Origin: Bagarius yarrelli
Taxonomy: Eukaryota > Chordata > Actinopteri > Siluriformes > Sisoridae
Length of the DNA: 64,000 bases
NCBI GenBank assembly: GCA_005784505.1
Contig: VCAZ01000005.1
Coordinates: 3,460,501 to 3,524,500, forward strand
Reading direction: 5' to 3'
Shown one piece after another: positions 52,101 through 63,300 of this stretch. The notes under the pieces were generated by a model, which did not search any database, had not been told where the DNA came from, and saw only the letters and a list, made by a program, of their open reading frames with translations. The position numbers and the translations under genes were made by a program. The number at the start of each line of letters is the position of its first letter. Positions within the stretch are counted from its first letter, which is position 1.

Positions 52101-53934
52101 AATTAAATAAAGAACTCCGGCAGTGTAATCTTCAACAGTTTATCCAGCAAGCAGGAGTTCCTGCACCTCAGCTCAGTGTTCCAACCGATGACCCAGAACT
52201 TGCTTACCTCATGCCAGATGGACAGAGCGATGAAGGTAAATTAAATAACACAACCATTTTCATACCCGACTAATTGTACTTTGTTCCTATAATTAATAAT
52301 TATAATTATTCTTAAAAACTAATACTCTTAAACAATTACATTTTTCATGGGAAAAAAATCTGTTTAGCATGCAACGTCCAATCAAGTTCCTTAGGTAGAA
52401 AAACAAATAGGAATTGTGCCTGTTTGTCAGCAGGAACAACTTTTTTATGCCAGACTATAATGTAGTTAGTACTTGTAAGATTAATTTGCATGCAAGTGCA
52501 GTTTATTTATCAAAAAAAAAAAAAAAAAAAAAAAAGAACAGGAACAGGAAACTAATTTAATGAAACTTGACCTGACGTAGCATGAGCAACTAGTACCGGC
52601 CATGACATGCAACATCACAAAACCAGGTCAAAAAACAATTAGGGGAAACAATTAAAAAACACCAGAACACAATGAAGAAACAATGAATCATTGAAAACCG
52701 TGTAATAACCGGCTCTGAAGGGGCATGTGATTAGTTGGATCTACTTAACAAATACGCCCAGTACTGACCAAGTGGTTGTTTTGTGTCTGACTGAGAGAGA
52801 GATCTCGTTCGCAAAAGAACTGAACAAATAGTGCGTGTCGTTCGTGAATGAATGTATGATGGGTAAGTCGGTCATTTAGCATGAGTCAGTCTCATATAGC
52901 GATCAGCAGAAAGCAGTTGCAAAGCACAGCAGGTACTGTGATAGTGTGCACATACCCTATTTATACCAACATACATATCATAACTCCATGATTGATAAAT
53001 TATTAGTATTAGTATTAGTGTCTGATCAAACAATCAAAATGCTAATTATGCAAGCAAACCATATGTGTTGATCATCTGACCCCAATTTAATTTCTTTAAA
53101 TGAGTAAATTATGCACACATTTTAATAAAGACAAATCAACGTTTTTTCGTAACAAGTAAATAGTAATACAGTATTTTTGTTAACTTTAAACGTAAACACA
53201 TAAGACACTTTTTCGCCCCCTGCTGGTGGGTATATGTAATGGTTACTGAACGACTCAGTACATTTACATTTACAGCATTTGGCAGCATTTTATCCAGAGA
53301 TAACAGAGGTATCAGTCTAACACCTTAACCATTAAGCCAGCACCTCCCGCCAGTATTCAGTATTAGGATTAGAAACAAGTTTATTAGGGGGACGACTCAA
53401 GTTAGATGTTCTGGGGAGAAAGTCAGGGACGCCAGATTGAGGTGGTTTGGACATGTACAGAGAGGAAGACCAAAGAGGGGGGTATGATACTATAAAGGGA
53501 ATTTCTTCTTCAGGTGAATGTTATTACAGAACTAGTTTACTAGGAGATATTAAGTACAGAGATGTACAACTAAATGTTAAATCACTCAAAAGCCAAATAA
53601 ATATTTTTGGCATCAAAAATGCATTTAATCACCATCGAGACATACATTATTTAAAATAAAATAGTCTGTAACTGGATAAAAAAGTTTGCAACCGGATAAC
53701 CAGACAGTGGAGTCGAGTATCTAGTCATAAATTATAAGATCAGTCATATGCTTTAAAGCATGTGTTTAAAATAAAACTTAATCTTTATCTCTTGCTTTTA
53801 TTTTTCTCACAGACTCAAATCACTCAGTGTTAGAGTTCAACCCTCGTACAACTGCCAAGCAGCTCCGCGGTAACCCTCGCAGTCTGCAAAACCCACTGGT
53901 GTCCAGCCTCCATTCAGAGGGTGTGTATGTGTGA
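49120..53934 (+). CDS. rassf7: Ras association domain-containing protein 7
   Basis: Exons 49120-49222, 49523-50406, 52079-52235, 53813-53934 join in frame to 421 aa. An in-frame TGA lies twelve bases before the ATG, supporting this start. Residues about 1-89 are the RA (ubiquitin-fold) domain: MELKVWVDGVQRVVCGLSEE, then QTGRYVLVQRLRDKERQL and VQFILRRTGP. A Pro/Ser linker and long coiled coil follow, with ELNKELRQCNLQQFIQQAG near residue 340. QTGR-VLVQRLR-KERQL and LRQCNLQQFIQQ match RASSF7 better than RASSF8. The C-terminus NPRSLQNPLVSS..EGVYV resembles the RASSF8 tail. N-terminal RASSFs act in mitosis, cell contacts and JNK signalling. It lies between hras and phrf1, as in human. Whether it is the a or b teleost paralogue cannot be told. 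Confidence 0.93.
50658..50811 (+). repeat. tRNA-derived SINE, family 1
   Basis: In rassf7 intron 2, sense orientation; B-box GGTTCGATTCC and core GCTGGGCCCCTGAGCAAGGC. Confidence 0.85.
51209..51247. repeat. perfect short inverted repeat (hairpin)
   Basis: TTTGACCCCTGGCTGTT, loop TTAGG, then AACAGCCAGGGGTCAAA: 17 bp perfect stem, 5 nt loop, inside rassf7 intron 2. Confidence 0.9.
52511..52535. repeat. poly(A) run
   Basis: About 25 A in rassf7 intron 3. Confidence 0.9.
53260..53348 (-). repeat. tRNA-derived SINE, family 1, internally deleted
   Basis: Tail (TTTACATTTACAGCATTTGG) and head (CACCTTAACCATTAAGCC) remain; the core is lost. In rassf7 intron 3. Confidence 0.75.
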
Positions 53935-54155
53935 AATGAGATTTGCCCCTCAAGCCTTTCAGCACTCCCTGTGCTGCCTTTTCAAGTCTTCCTTCTTCTC
54001 CTGCTTCTCAGACTTAACGCTCTCCTCACTGTGTTTCTGTCGATGTTTCGTCACTCTTTGGTGACCTTTTAATTCTTTGTATATTAAATGCAAAATAAGC
54101 TTTTTTCTATAGCTGGTTTTCCGTTTTTTTAGTTTTTGTCTATTTAACATGTAAA

Positions 54156-54161
54156 AATAAA
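54156..54161 (+). terminator. rassf7 polyadenylation signal
   Basis: AATAAA 222 bp after the stop codon; first canonical hexamer in the 3' untranslated region. Confidence 0.65.
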
Positions 54162-54179
54162 ATCTTAAAAAGACACAGA

Positions 54180-56862
54180 TGTTCAGTATTTACCTACGTC
54201 TTAGTTATAAAGGCATTGTTTATGTCAGTATTGTACATTTAATAAAAAAAATTTTTTAAATAAAAAGGAAACCAGTGCATTTCAGGATTGGAGTCTAACA
54301 CCTTTAAGCCAATAAATCACCTTAAATATTAGGAAGGATGAATCCAAAATCATAGGAATAATCCTCATCTTCTATTTTAGTAGAAAGTTCAATTGGTTTT
54401 TGTGTCTTTTCAGTCCTGCATTCAAGAGAGGTGTCCTGGAGATAAAGACGGGATTACAAGTCTGTGGAGCTAGTCACTTTATGACCTTTTTTTTTTTTTG
54501 GAAAGAAGTATATGCATTGAATCATTCTTTAAATTTGTTTTTTAAAAAAGGCTACATGGAAGCATGTGTATGTAAATATTGTTATATCTATGTAATTATT
54601 AAATAGTCTAAGAGTTTAAGATAAATGTTCAGTGTATTTTATAAAAGTATGTATTGTCGTTCAAGATTTCTAAATACATTGATAAACAGCTTGCATTATT
54701 AAATAACTGACACAAAACTGTCCTTTGTGTTTTATTTTCCTATCACAATATAGATTATTTTAAGTTAGATATTTAATAGAATTATGTAGAATGTTGTAAA
54801 ATAAGCTCCTGTACTAAAAACTCTAAATAGGTGGTCTGACCTCCTGAAGTACTGAATTATTTTTCAGTAACAGCACATTGTACATTGTAGTCCTATATGT
54901 ACGTGTCTGCAAATACTGCAACAATTTGCCAGATTTTTTTAAAATCAACAAACACATCATACTTCTTGTAAAACATCCATAAATTTCCTGTTCATCGTTA
55001 TAGCAGCTATGAATCACAGATTATCAGTCTTTTTCGACCTAAAGATTTAGGATTTTTAAACTGCTTTTCCTGATGATGCTTATGTAGAGAAAAACTGCTG
55101 ACAACTGGACACATGCAAAAATATTAAACTAGCATATCGCCAAAAGCTTCACTGTACAGGATGATTTTACATGTTTCACTGTATCATTATCAACTTTGTT
55201 ATTATTAGCCATATGTCATGTAGTGATGAGTGATTTTTATAGACCTGTGATTTTTAATTACAATTGAAAGTTTGTGGTATAACATTATCTATTAAAACAT
55301 TACGTAACCGACACGCCCACATTTCCACGTCATCAAAAAAGTTAATGATTTATGTTTGATTTTATCAAATAGACTGTCAGCTCACATATTTGAATAAATA
55401 GCCCCGCCCATTTTCTACCGTAAAACATGAAAATCTGCCATGATTTTTTACTTTTTAACACTTGTAAAAATTGGATCACTTTGATCACTTGCATGTAAAA
55501 CATTAGCCTACAAAATAAACGCACAGTTTTGTTAGAATTTTTGCTAATTCTGCTGGATCCGCTTTTTGCAGGATGTACACAAAACAAAACACAGGTAGTG
55601 ACGTAACCTGTTAACGCCCTTTATCTACGTCCCTAGCAGGAAGCTACGATAACTTGGTCGCTTGTAAAGCCTAAAATATCAGCGTTTTTTTTTCTTTCGG
55701 AGAATTTTGCGTCAGTGGGTCGCCTTATAAAAAGCAAGAGCAATTTCAACCCACGTTTCTAAAGCAAGAGAATCTTTTTCGATCGTCTGCGGTAACAAGG
55801 AAATCCGGAATTAGCCGAATAGCTGATGCGATACGACTGCGTGTACGACATATTGGATGGGGCAAAATTGAACTCTAATGTAACAAAAAAAGGTCGAACG
55901 TTTAATTTTTTTCAATGCTTTTTGCCCCTTTTGTCATATGTTGTAATGGCTTTGTATAGCAAGGCATATAAGTGAATATTCAGGCACAGTTAATATTTTA
56001 GAGTCATCCACGCAATAGTACAGTTAATGTTATAAAAGGTAATAACACAAGCTTGGCCAGAAATGATCATGTTTGTCATTAATTTAACCTCCTGGATGAA
56101 TGACAAATTCATAATTTAGCAACAGGTATTTAGTAACAGGTAACAAATATTAAGACATTTATAAAGTTGGTGTAACAATGTAATTAAACTCTTATTAATT
56201 GTGTCACATTCCACTCTAGCGGTGAATCTCTAATATAAAAGGTAGACACTCTACTTTTTTTTTTTAGCTTTAAAAAAAAATATTGCAGTTTTTTACAAGT
56301 GCTTTTGTTTGCTTTCCAGACCGGTTTACATGTTGTAATGGCGGCTGGTTGCTGTTTTTGACCATTGTGAAAGTTTTAGTTGTGCTGTCAGTTTTGCTAG
56401 GTAATGTGTAGCGCTGCGATATACTTTTTGCTCAGCAGGGGGCGACAAAAACCCTAAAGATTTCTTTCACTTCGCTTCATCTAAGACTGAATAGTTTTTA
56501 TACTAAAAGCCAACAGTGTCAGGACTAGTTCTAGTAAAAATTATAGCAAATAATTTGCTTGTTTACAAAGATGTGTAAACATCCGATAACGCAATTGTAT
56601 TAAAAGAAATTGTTAAATTTCCATCTAGTGTGGATTTAACCATTGATTCAAATATATTTTCTTCCCACCCCTGCATACGAAAAGAACCACTTACAATAAC
56701 TGCTTTGGTTTATCAGTTTCTTTTCGTTCTTTAGAGACATCACAATTCTATTTTTTTCTCCAAACGATCATCACCTTATTAGTCCTTCTGTATGAAATGT
56801 ATCATTTAATTGAATTGACAATATTAGGAAACATTTATTTAAGCTCCTGAGGGGCAAAAACT
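54180..56862. other. spacer between rassf7 and the phrf1-like gene
   Basis: Mostly AT-rich. The block 55600-55870 has more CpG, with TATAAAAAGC near 55725 and a possible donor after GATCGTCTGCG at about 55790, so it may be a promoter and noncoding exon for the phrf1-like gene. I looked for the mir-210 mature sequence, which lies between RASSF7 and PHRF1 in human, and did not see it. Confidence 0.4.
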
Positions 56863-58702
56863 GTGTGTATGCTGTGTGACTGCACAATGGGTGACCATAA
56901 TTTTGAAGATTTAACTCCAGACAGTGAGTCTGATGCTGCTCAGTGCCTCATCTGCCTTAACACCTTCAGTGGACAGCCAGTGGCAAGTCCTCAACACTGT
57001 GACCACATCTTTTGCCTCACCTGCATCACTGAATGGGCCAAGGTAAGATTAGCTTTAGATATTCAATTGATTTTGTTTTATTGTATGGGCTGATCAATCT
57101 GCAGCCATATGTTAGGCCTTATTAATATACACACATCTGTTTGTCTGGTGATGGACACTTATCGTGTGTTTTTTTTTTTCTGCAGACTAAAAATTCCTGC
57201 CCAGTAGACAAAAAAGTTGTAATGGAATAGAAGGTATTGAAAAAATAGTAAGTGACATGTTTAATTGTCATAATGATCAAGCTCCTTTTGTGCTGAATTG
57301 TTGATTAGATTCGTTTATCAGACATAACATTTGTGTCTTCTTTTAGATTACAGTGGAGGCAAAAGATGAACTTGATTTAGAATATGAGGAACCGAGTATA
57401 TGTGAGGAGTGTGGCAGAAATAACCAGAGACACCTGATGCTCCTTTGTTCTGCGTGTGACTCGAGGTGAGACCGCCAACTCTTCACTGCACACTTACGCC
57501 ATTTATTACTGGTTAGTAAACATATCTAGAGTTTTGATACAAAGAAAGTTTGCATTAGGCTAATTAGATCTGGTGTTCTATTTCTAGTGATGATGGTCGT
57601 ATTTATATATAATTAACTTTGGGAGAAGAAATGATTAAATTGTTAAGTTAGGGAGAGGTGCTAATATGATGCATTTTTTGACAGACATGGAGGTTCCACA
57701 GAATGTAATAAAAATGTAATAAGAAATGAATAAACGTTGAACGTGTTGTTTTAAATAATTCAAGAAGTAAATGCTTAAAAAAAAAACTCAGGTCAGTACA
57801 TGCTTCTGTTGCATAATAATCAATTTTGGATTGGTTTAAATCCACTTCCACATCCCACCACACTGTCATTGATAGTTTTCTAGAAGAGCATGTGTTTTAT
57901 TCCTTACACATCTCACCTGTCCAATTATAGCCAAAAAAAACTCTGTGATGTTACACTAAGACTAACACACTGATCGCTCAGTTTTGATTTTGGAAGGTTC
58001 CACATAGCCTGTCTCCAGCCGCCTTTGTCTGCAAGGCCAGTTGAGGATTGGTTTTGCCTGGAATGCGTCACTGAAGGCAGCCACACAACCAACAGTGTCT
58101 CTAGAGACGAAAGCGAAATAACTGAGACTGAAATGATGGAGCTGCTGTCTGAAGTCGTCCAGACATCCAGTCGTCTCAGACCTTCCACTACGACCCAGAG
58201 TGCTGGTAACGTCCAAACCCGCAGCAGTGAAAGAGTTCGACGGCAAAGTGGCAGAACACACACCAGTCTGTCTCACACAGTGCAGGTTTCTTTGTTTTTA
58301 TGGAAAATATATTACTGTATCATTTGATCATGATTATGTAAGGCTTATATATGAATTACAATAATATGACAATTTATATATGTATATAAATTGTCATATC
58401 ATTGTAATTCATATATGAGCCTTACATGATTAGTGAAATACATTATGATACATTATAATGAATTGTCATATATTTTGTTTTGTTGTTTTATTTTACAGCA
58501 CGTGCCCAGATACCTTTTGAAATCTAATAGTGAAGATGCCACGACAAGCAACATTTCACTAAACACTCAGAAGCCAGACAATAAGAAGACAAGAAAAAGA
58601 AAAAAAAAACTAATACCAAATGAACAAACTGTATGGTTATGTGTGTGTGTATGTATGATATCTGAGAGTTGTTCCCTTCTTTGTAGCTATAAATATATGT
58701 AA
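56863..58702 (+). CDS. phrf1: PHRF1-like RING and PHD finger protein, C-terminally truncated, possibly decaying
   Basis: Exons 56863-57042, 57186-57218 (see below), 57347-57465, 57997-58285, 58499-58702. Starting at 56863 or at 56887 (MGDHNF) the join gives about 266-274 aa. RING finger: CLICLNTF, CDHIFCLTCITEWAK and NSCPVD (the PHRF1 form with Asp as last ligand). PHD finger: CEECGRNNQRHLMLLCSACD, FHIACLQPP, DWFCLEC, all eight ligands present. Then LSEVVQTSSRLRP and SSERVR, as in PHRF1. Exon 5 ends KKTRKRKKKLIPNEQTV and runs to a stop. PHRF1 is about 1650 aa with an RS-rich region and an SRI domain binding RNA polymerase II; none of that is found before the next gene. The RING exon, if spliced at the stronger donor (57248), contains TAG at 57228 and changes frame; a donor at 57219 avoids both. 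Either a short gene or a pseudogenising duplicate. Confidence 0.7.
58330..58432. repeat. long inverted repeat in phrf1-like intron
   Basis: Two arms of about 50 bp (left ATGTAAGGCTTATATATGAA, right TTCATATATGAGCCTTACAT) with about three mismatches and a few-base centre. Foldback MITE or hairpin. Confidence 0.85.
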
Positions 58703-58723
58703 AATATAATATTCAAAACACAC

Positions 58724-58729
58724 ATTAAA
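58724..58729 (+). terminator. candidate polyadenylation signal of the phrf1-like gene
   Basis: ATTAAA 21 bp after the stop at 58702; would end the short transcript. Confidence 0.35.
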
Positions 58730-58779
58730 GCTGACCCACAAACCTTTGGCCATACAGTGTCTATAACATTGACCACATT

Positions 58780-59630
58780 AAGGGTGTGAATCTTTAGGTA
58801 CTTTACGATCCGATTTGATGCCGATTCTGGGAGTCGCGATCTGATTCCAAAGCTAAAACGATTCTTAAGCTACACTTTTTTTCTTCTGCTGTGTTAATAC
58901 ATGTTTACATCTTTTCTATGCTTTTTGTTTATAGTTGGAATTTCTGTATGAAAATAACATTCATCTTAAAAAAGATGATTTGGTTTCATAAATTTTCTTC
59001 TATAATAAAGTTGAATAAGATCTAAAAAACATCAGAATGTCACATAATTATATTAATTATGAAGAACGATTAAATAATGCTGGAAGGCAGGGGTGTCCAA
59101 ACTCGGTCCTGGAGGGCTGATGTCCTGCAGAGTTTAGCTCCAACTCCAATCATACACACCTGAACCAACTAATCAAGAGCTTGCTAGGTACACTTGAAAC
59201 TTACAGGTAGGTGTGTTGAGGCAGGTTGGAGCTAAACTCTGCAGGACACCTGCCCTCCAGGACTGAGTTTGGACACCTTTGCTGTATGAGCACACTGTAC
59301 GAAACCCTGTTTTTTGGGGTTTTTTTTTTTTTCAAAATTCCGGTGGAAGCTTTGCTACCTGCTTGAGGGTCGTTTTGAGTGAAACTGGTAGTGGACACGG
59401 CCGGTAGAAAGGTTTGTTTCTCCAGCTCTGAGTGGAATTACATGATATGTTTCTTCATGTTAGTTGTGTTCACAAAATATTCAAATTTGGTGCCAGAACT
59501 TTGACTCTTATAAACGACACCTTTTCTAACTACTCTAATTCAAATTCAGAATCGATTCTGAACTTTTGGGAATCGATTCAGAATCGTTAGAGAAAGAATG
59601 GATGAATCTATTTTTTCCCCACCACTGATC
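58780..59630. mobile_element. old DNA-repeat with a nested hAT-like MITE
   Basis: Outer element has GATTCGATT-type motifs at both ends (left GATCCGATTTGATGCCGATT, right TTGGGAATCGATTCAGAATC), typical of a common fish repeat. It is interrupted by the palindromic element at 59088-59284. Boundaries approximate. Confidence 0.5.
59088..59284. mobile_element. palindromic hAT-like MITE
   Basis: Left CAGGGGTGTCCAAACTCGGT, right end inward on the other strand CAGCAAAGGTGTCCAAACTC, followed on both sides by TCCTGGAGGGC and CTGCAGAGTTTAGCTCCAAC. A well-known, highly repeated fish foldback element. Confidence 0.8.
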
Positions 59631-60245
59631 CACACGGTGGCAGTAGTACACACGGAGGCGGTAATATCGTTTAATTTTAGCAGTGTCTGAATTTAGAGAT
59701 TTAGAACACGGCAGTTTTAGTCAACGAAAAGAAATGTCTATTTTGTCCCAATTATTGTGTTTGTGTTAATCTTTAAATGTTATAAATATCCTCCTAAAAT
59801 GTTATAATCTTTGAAGTTTTACCATATCTCTAGCAACCTAATACTTCTGCTTCAAACCTAACTTAATTTTATGCAAAAATATTTAATGTGATAATAGTTA
59901 TAATTTCCCCCCAAGGTTCATGTTGTCTCTTCGTACATCACTAAAATAGTGGTTATGAATAAACAGTACAATACAAAACAGACTTTTAAAGCGATGTTTG
60001 TGTGTATATAATGTACATTTCACCGTGCCGGTTCTACTACGCATTATAACGATTCATAGTCATGTGATAGAAACCAAAGCAGGAATAATGATGACGTTTG
60101 AAAAACTGAAAGTAAAACTAATTCCGGTTCCGAGATGAATTCGACCCTAATCTAAGCTAACAGTCTTAAATTACAAAACGGATAGATAGAAATACTAGAA
60201 AACGAATCCTTAAAAAAAAATAAAATAAATAAAGGAAAAGAGGTA

Positions 60246-60372
60246 GGGGATTTTCCATTGCAAGATGACGTCAGTTTGACGCTCCTGCCCTGAGGGGTAA
60301 TAAGGAAGTACTTGCTATTTCAAAGAAAGGAAACTGGGATAGTTGAAGCTTGTCTACGGACTAAATATTACA
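60246..60372 (+). promoter_or_regulatory. ROCO gene promoter with kappaB and CRE motifs
   Basis: GGGATTTTCC (60247-60256) fits the NF-kappaB consensus; TGACGTCA (60266-60273) is a perfect CRE/ATF palindrome; GAAAGGAAACT (60325-60335) has two GAAA half-sites but with spacing one base short of a standard IRF/ISRE site. All lie within 130 bp of the ATG. Motifs are seen in the sequence; their use is inference. Confidence 0.5.
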
Positions 60373-63300
60373 ATGCCTTATTTTAATGGTAAGTTTTTTT
60401 TTCTGTTTCTGTGGTTTACATTGGTATCAGTTACAATGTTTTAAGTTAATGACAGATGAAGTCACATTACTTTTACTGTGCTCTTTAGTTTTGTTCCCCA
60501 GTCTACCATGTATAATATACACACACCAAGTTTAAGCATCTGCTCAAATTATTTTTTATCATCATTGTAACTTTACAGGTGACTTTGTAGGGAAGAGACT
60601 GAAATTACTTCCTCCAGAATTGCTTCAGAAAGGCCAGAATGTGGATAAAGCAGAGCTGCAGAAGAACAGACTTAAGGATTTGAATGGCATCTGTCGCTTG
60701 TCAAACCTGACAGAGCTTAATCTGTGCCGGAATGAATTTGTTGATTTTCCTAAGGAGATTAGCGAGCTACGGCAGCTGGTCAGACTGTACATAAATCAAA
60801 ACAACATCAAGAGTATACCGGAAAATGTATTTTCCTAATTTAAAGAAATTAGAGTTTCTGAAGATGAGCACAAACAAGCTTAGCCAGTTACCATCAGACA
60901 TGAGCAAGTGTGAAAACCTTATGTATCTGAACCTGTCCAACAACTTTCTCAGTGATCTGCAGCCTCTAGTTGGGCTTGGACAACTTAAAGAGCTCTATGT
61001 GGAGAACAACACGCTGAGAGAACTTCCACAGGCTCTCTTTCAGTCCAACAACTTGGAAAAGTTAAAAGTGAACAACAACCCACTTAAAATGCCTCCCGAG
61101 ATGATTTGTGAAGGTGGTTTGAAGAGCATTCAAAACTACTTTGAGATGTTACAAGCAAGTTCCTTCACTAGCCACACCATTAAAACAATGTTCTTGGGGT
61201 CTTCTGGTGCTGGAAAGTCCACTGTGTGTCGCAGTCTGTGGTGTGGTAAACCTGTAGAGGTGGCTGAGGATGATCGCACTGTGGGCATAGAGATTCAACA
61301 ATTCTTTAATAAAGATGGCGTTCGTTTCTTCTTCTGGGACTTTGCAGGACAAGAGGAATACTACTTCACTCACCATGTCTTCATAACCTCCCAGGCTTTT
61401 GTCATTCTTGCTGTAGATCTTTCAAAGTAATAAAACAACACTATTGTCATGAAATGTAATATAATTATGGTCTGTAAGATTGTGGTAATCACAGCTAATG
61501 TTTTAACAGGTATAATGCCAAGTCTTTCAAGGAGAAAGTCGGGTTCTGGATCAATAATATTCAACTTAAGGTTCCGAACGCAGTGGTCTTGTTAGTTGGC
61601 ACTCATGTTGACTGCTGCTCTTATGACGAGGTGCTTCACAAGAAGAGTGATATTGACGAGCAGGTGACGCAGATGCTGTCGGATCGGAAAGATAGCTTAG
61701 AGCAACAAAGGAAAAACCTTGTGGAATTAGAGGATCCTTCTCTGGCCTCTGATCAGATAAGATTAATTGAGCAACTTGAAGAATACAGATTGCAGGTAAG
61801 TCTGTATGTGTGCGTCTGTGTGTAATTACAGTTTGTGTGTATAAAGTTTTAAAAGGTTTCTGTATAATACACATCTCTTCTGCATGGATAGATTCTTGAT
61901 TTGATAGCCATCGACTGCAGAAAACTTGAGGACATCAAACGTTTACAAGACTATATAAACAAAGTGATCCTGGACAAAGACAAATTTCCGTTTATGGAAC
62001 AAATACTACCTCAATGCTACAAGGATGTAGAAGATGCTATTCAGGCTCATTTGAAGCTCGGTAAAATTCCAGAACATGGTGAGTTTTCATGATATTTTAT
62101 GTGTTGTACTAGTCTTTATGTTAGTTATGGTAAATATTTACTCCTGATGTTATACTGTTATACACTGAATAGGAATAGTGACTTATGAGGACATCCTGGC
62201 CCACATAAACACTAGTTGTAATGAACTGAACCATGAAAAGCTGAGGGATGTTCTTCAGTACCTGCACAGAACGGGAATTATTATATGGTACAGCGACATC
62301 ACCGATTTGAAGGACATGGTGTTTGTTAAACCATCGTTTCTTATCTCTTTGTTCAAGGTCTGGTATAAAAGTTTTGCAGAAACCTACAAAAACTGAAACT
62401 TTTACTAAACATACTTACAAATTTAGCTTAATATCTATTGTGTTCTGACACAGGCTATCGTGAGACATGATTTGGTCTATATGCTGCAAAAGATTCCCAG
62501 TAAAGTTCTAAAAAGGGAAAACGCTCTTGAAAAGCACAGAGATACATGGATTGAGGAATTTCAGCACAGAGCAACTCTAAGAAATGTGGCCATAAGAATT
62601 TTGGTGCATGAAGAACTCAAGCTGTTCGGTGTTGATGATGATGAGCTGATTGAGGAGATAATTGGGACCAAAAAGAAGGCCGGGAATTTAATCAAGCTGC
62701 TGCAGCACTTTGATGTTTGTCTACCAGCTAAACGGTGTCCTCAACTCAACCCTACAGCCCCAGAGTTTTGTCAGGGCAAGAAATGGGTGGCATCGAGCCC
62801 TGATGTATATGAACCAAATGGAAACTGTCTTTTTCCAAGTTTTTTACAAAAAGAAAATGAGGAGGTCATGCAGATGTGGGGAGAGAACAATCTGGAAGAT
62901 ATCACTGTGCAAGTTTACTTCGTCCCTGAGATACCTCATGGATTTTTCCATAGGTAATTTATTTAGTATTTTTACATTTACATTCATAGCGTTATATGTA
63001 CCACTGCGCTACCACTTTTTTTTTTTTTCTTAAATTGTGGTAGTGGAAGTGGTAGCGCAGTCCCAATTACTTAGCTGTATAAAAGAAATAAATGTAGGTC
63101 TAGATAAGGGTGTCTTCCAAATGCCGTAAATGTAAATTGTGCTTTCTGTAGTTCGCCCCAATCCCAAAGGTTTACGCCACATCCCATATCTCTAGATTCA
63201 GATAATCCAGTTCTAGTAAAGTACTGCCTATTTTTTTTGGTTTAAAACAACAAATCGTAAAAACTAAAATATTTTTGTTATTTGGTTTAACGTTAAGAGG

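Noticed and set aside
54162..56862. mir-210 expected between rassf7 and phrf1
   Set aside because: I looked for the mature sequence on both strands and did not see it; it may lie at another paralogous locus.
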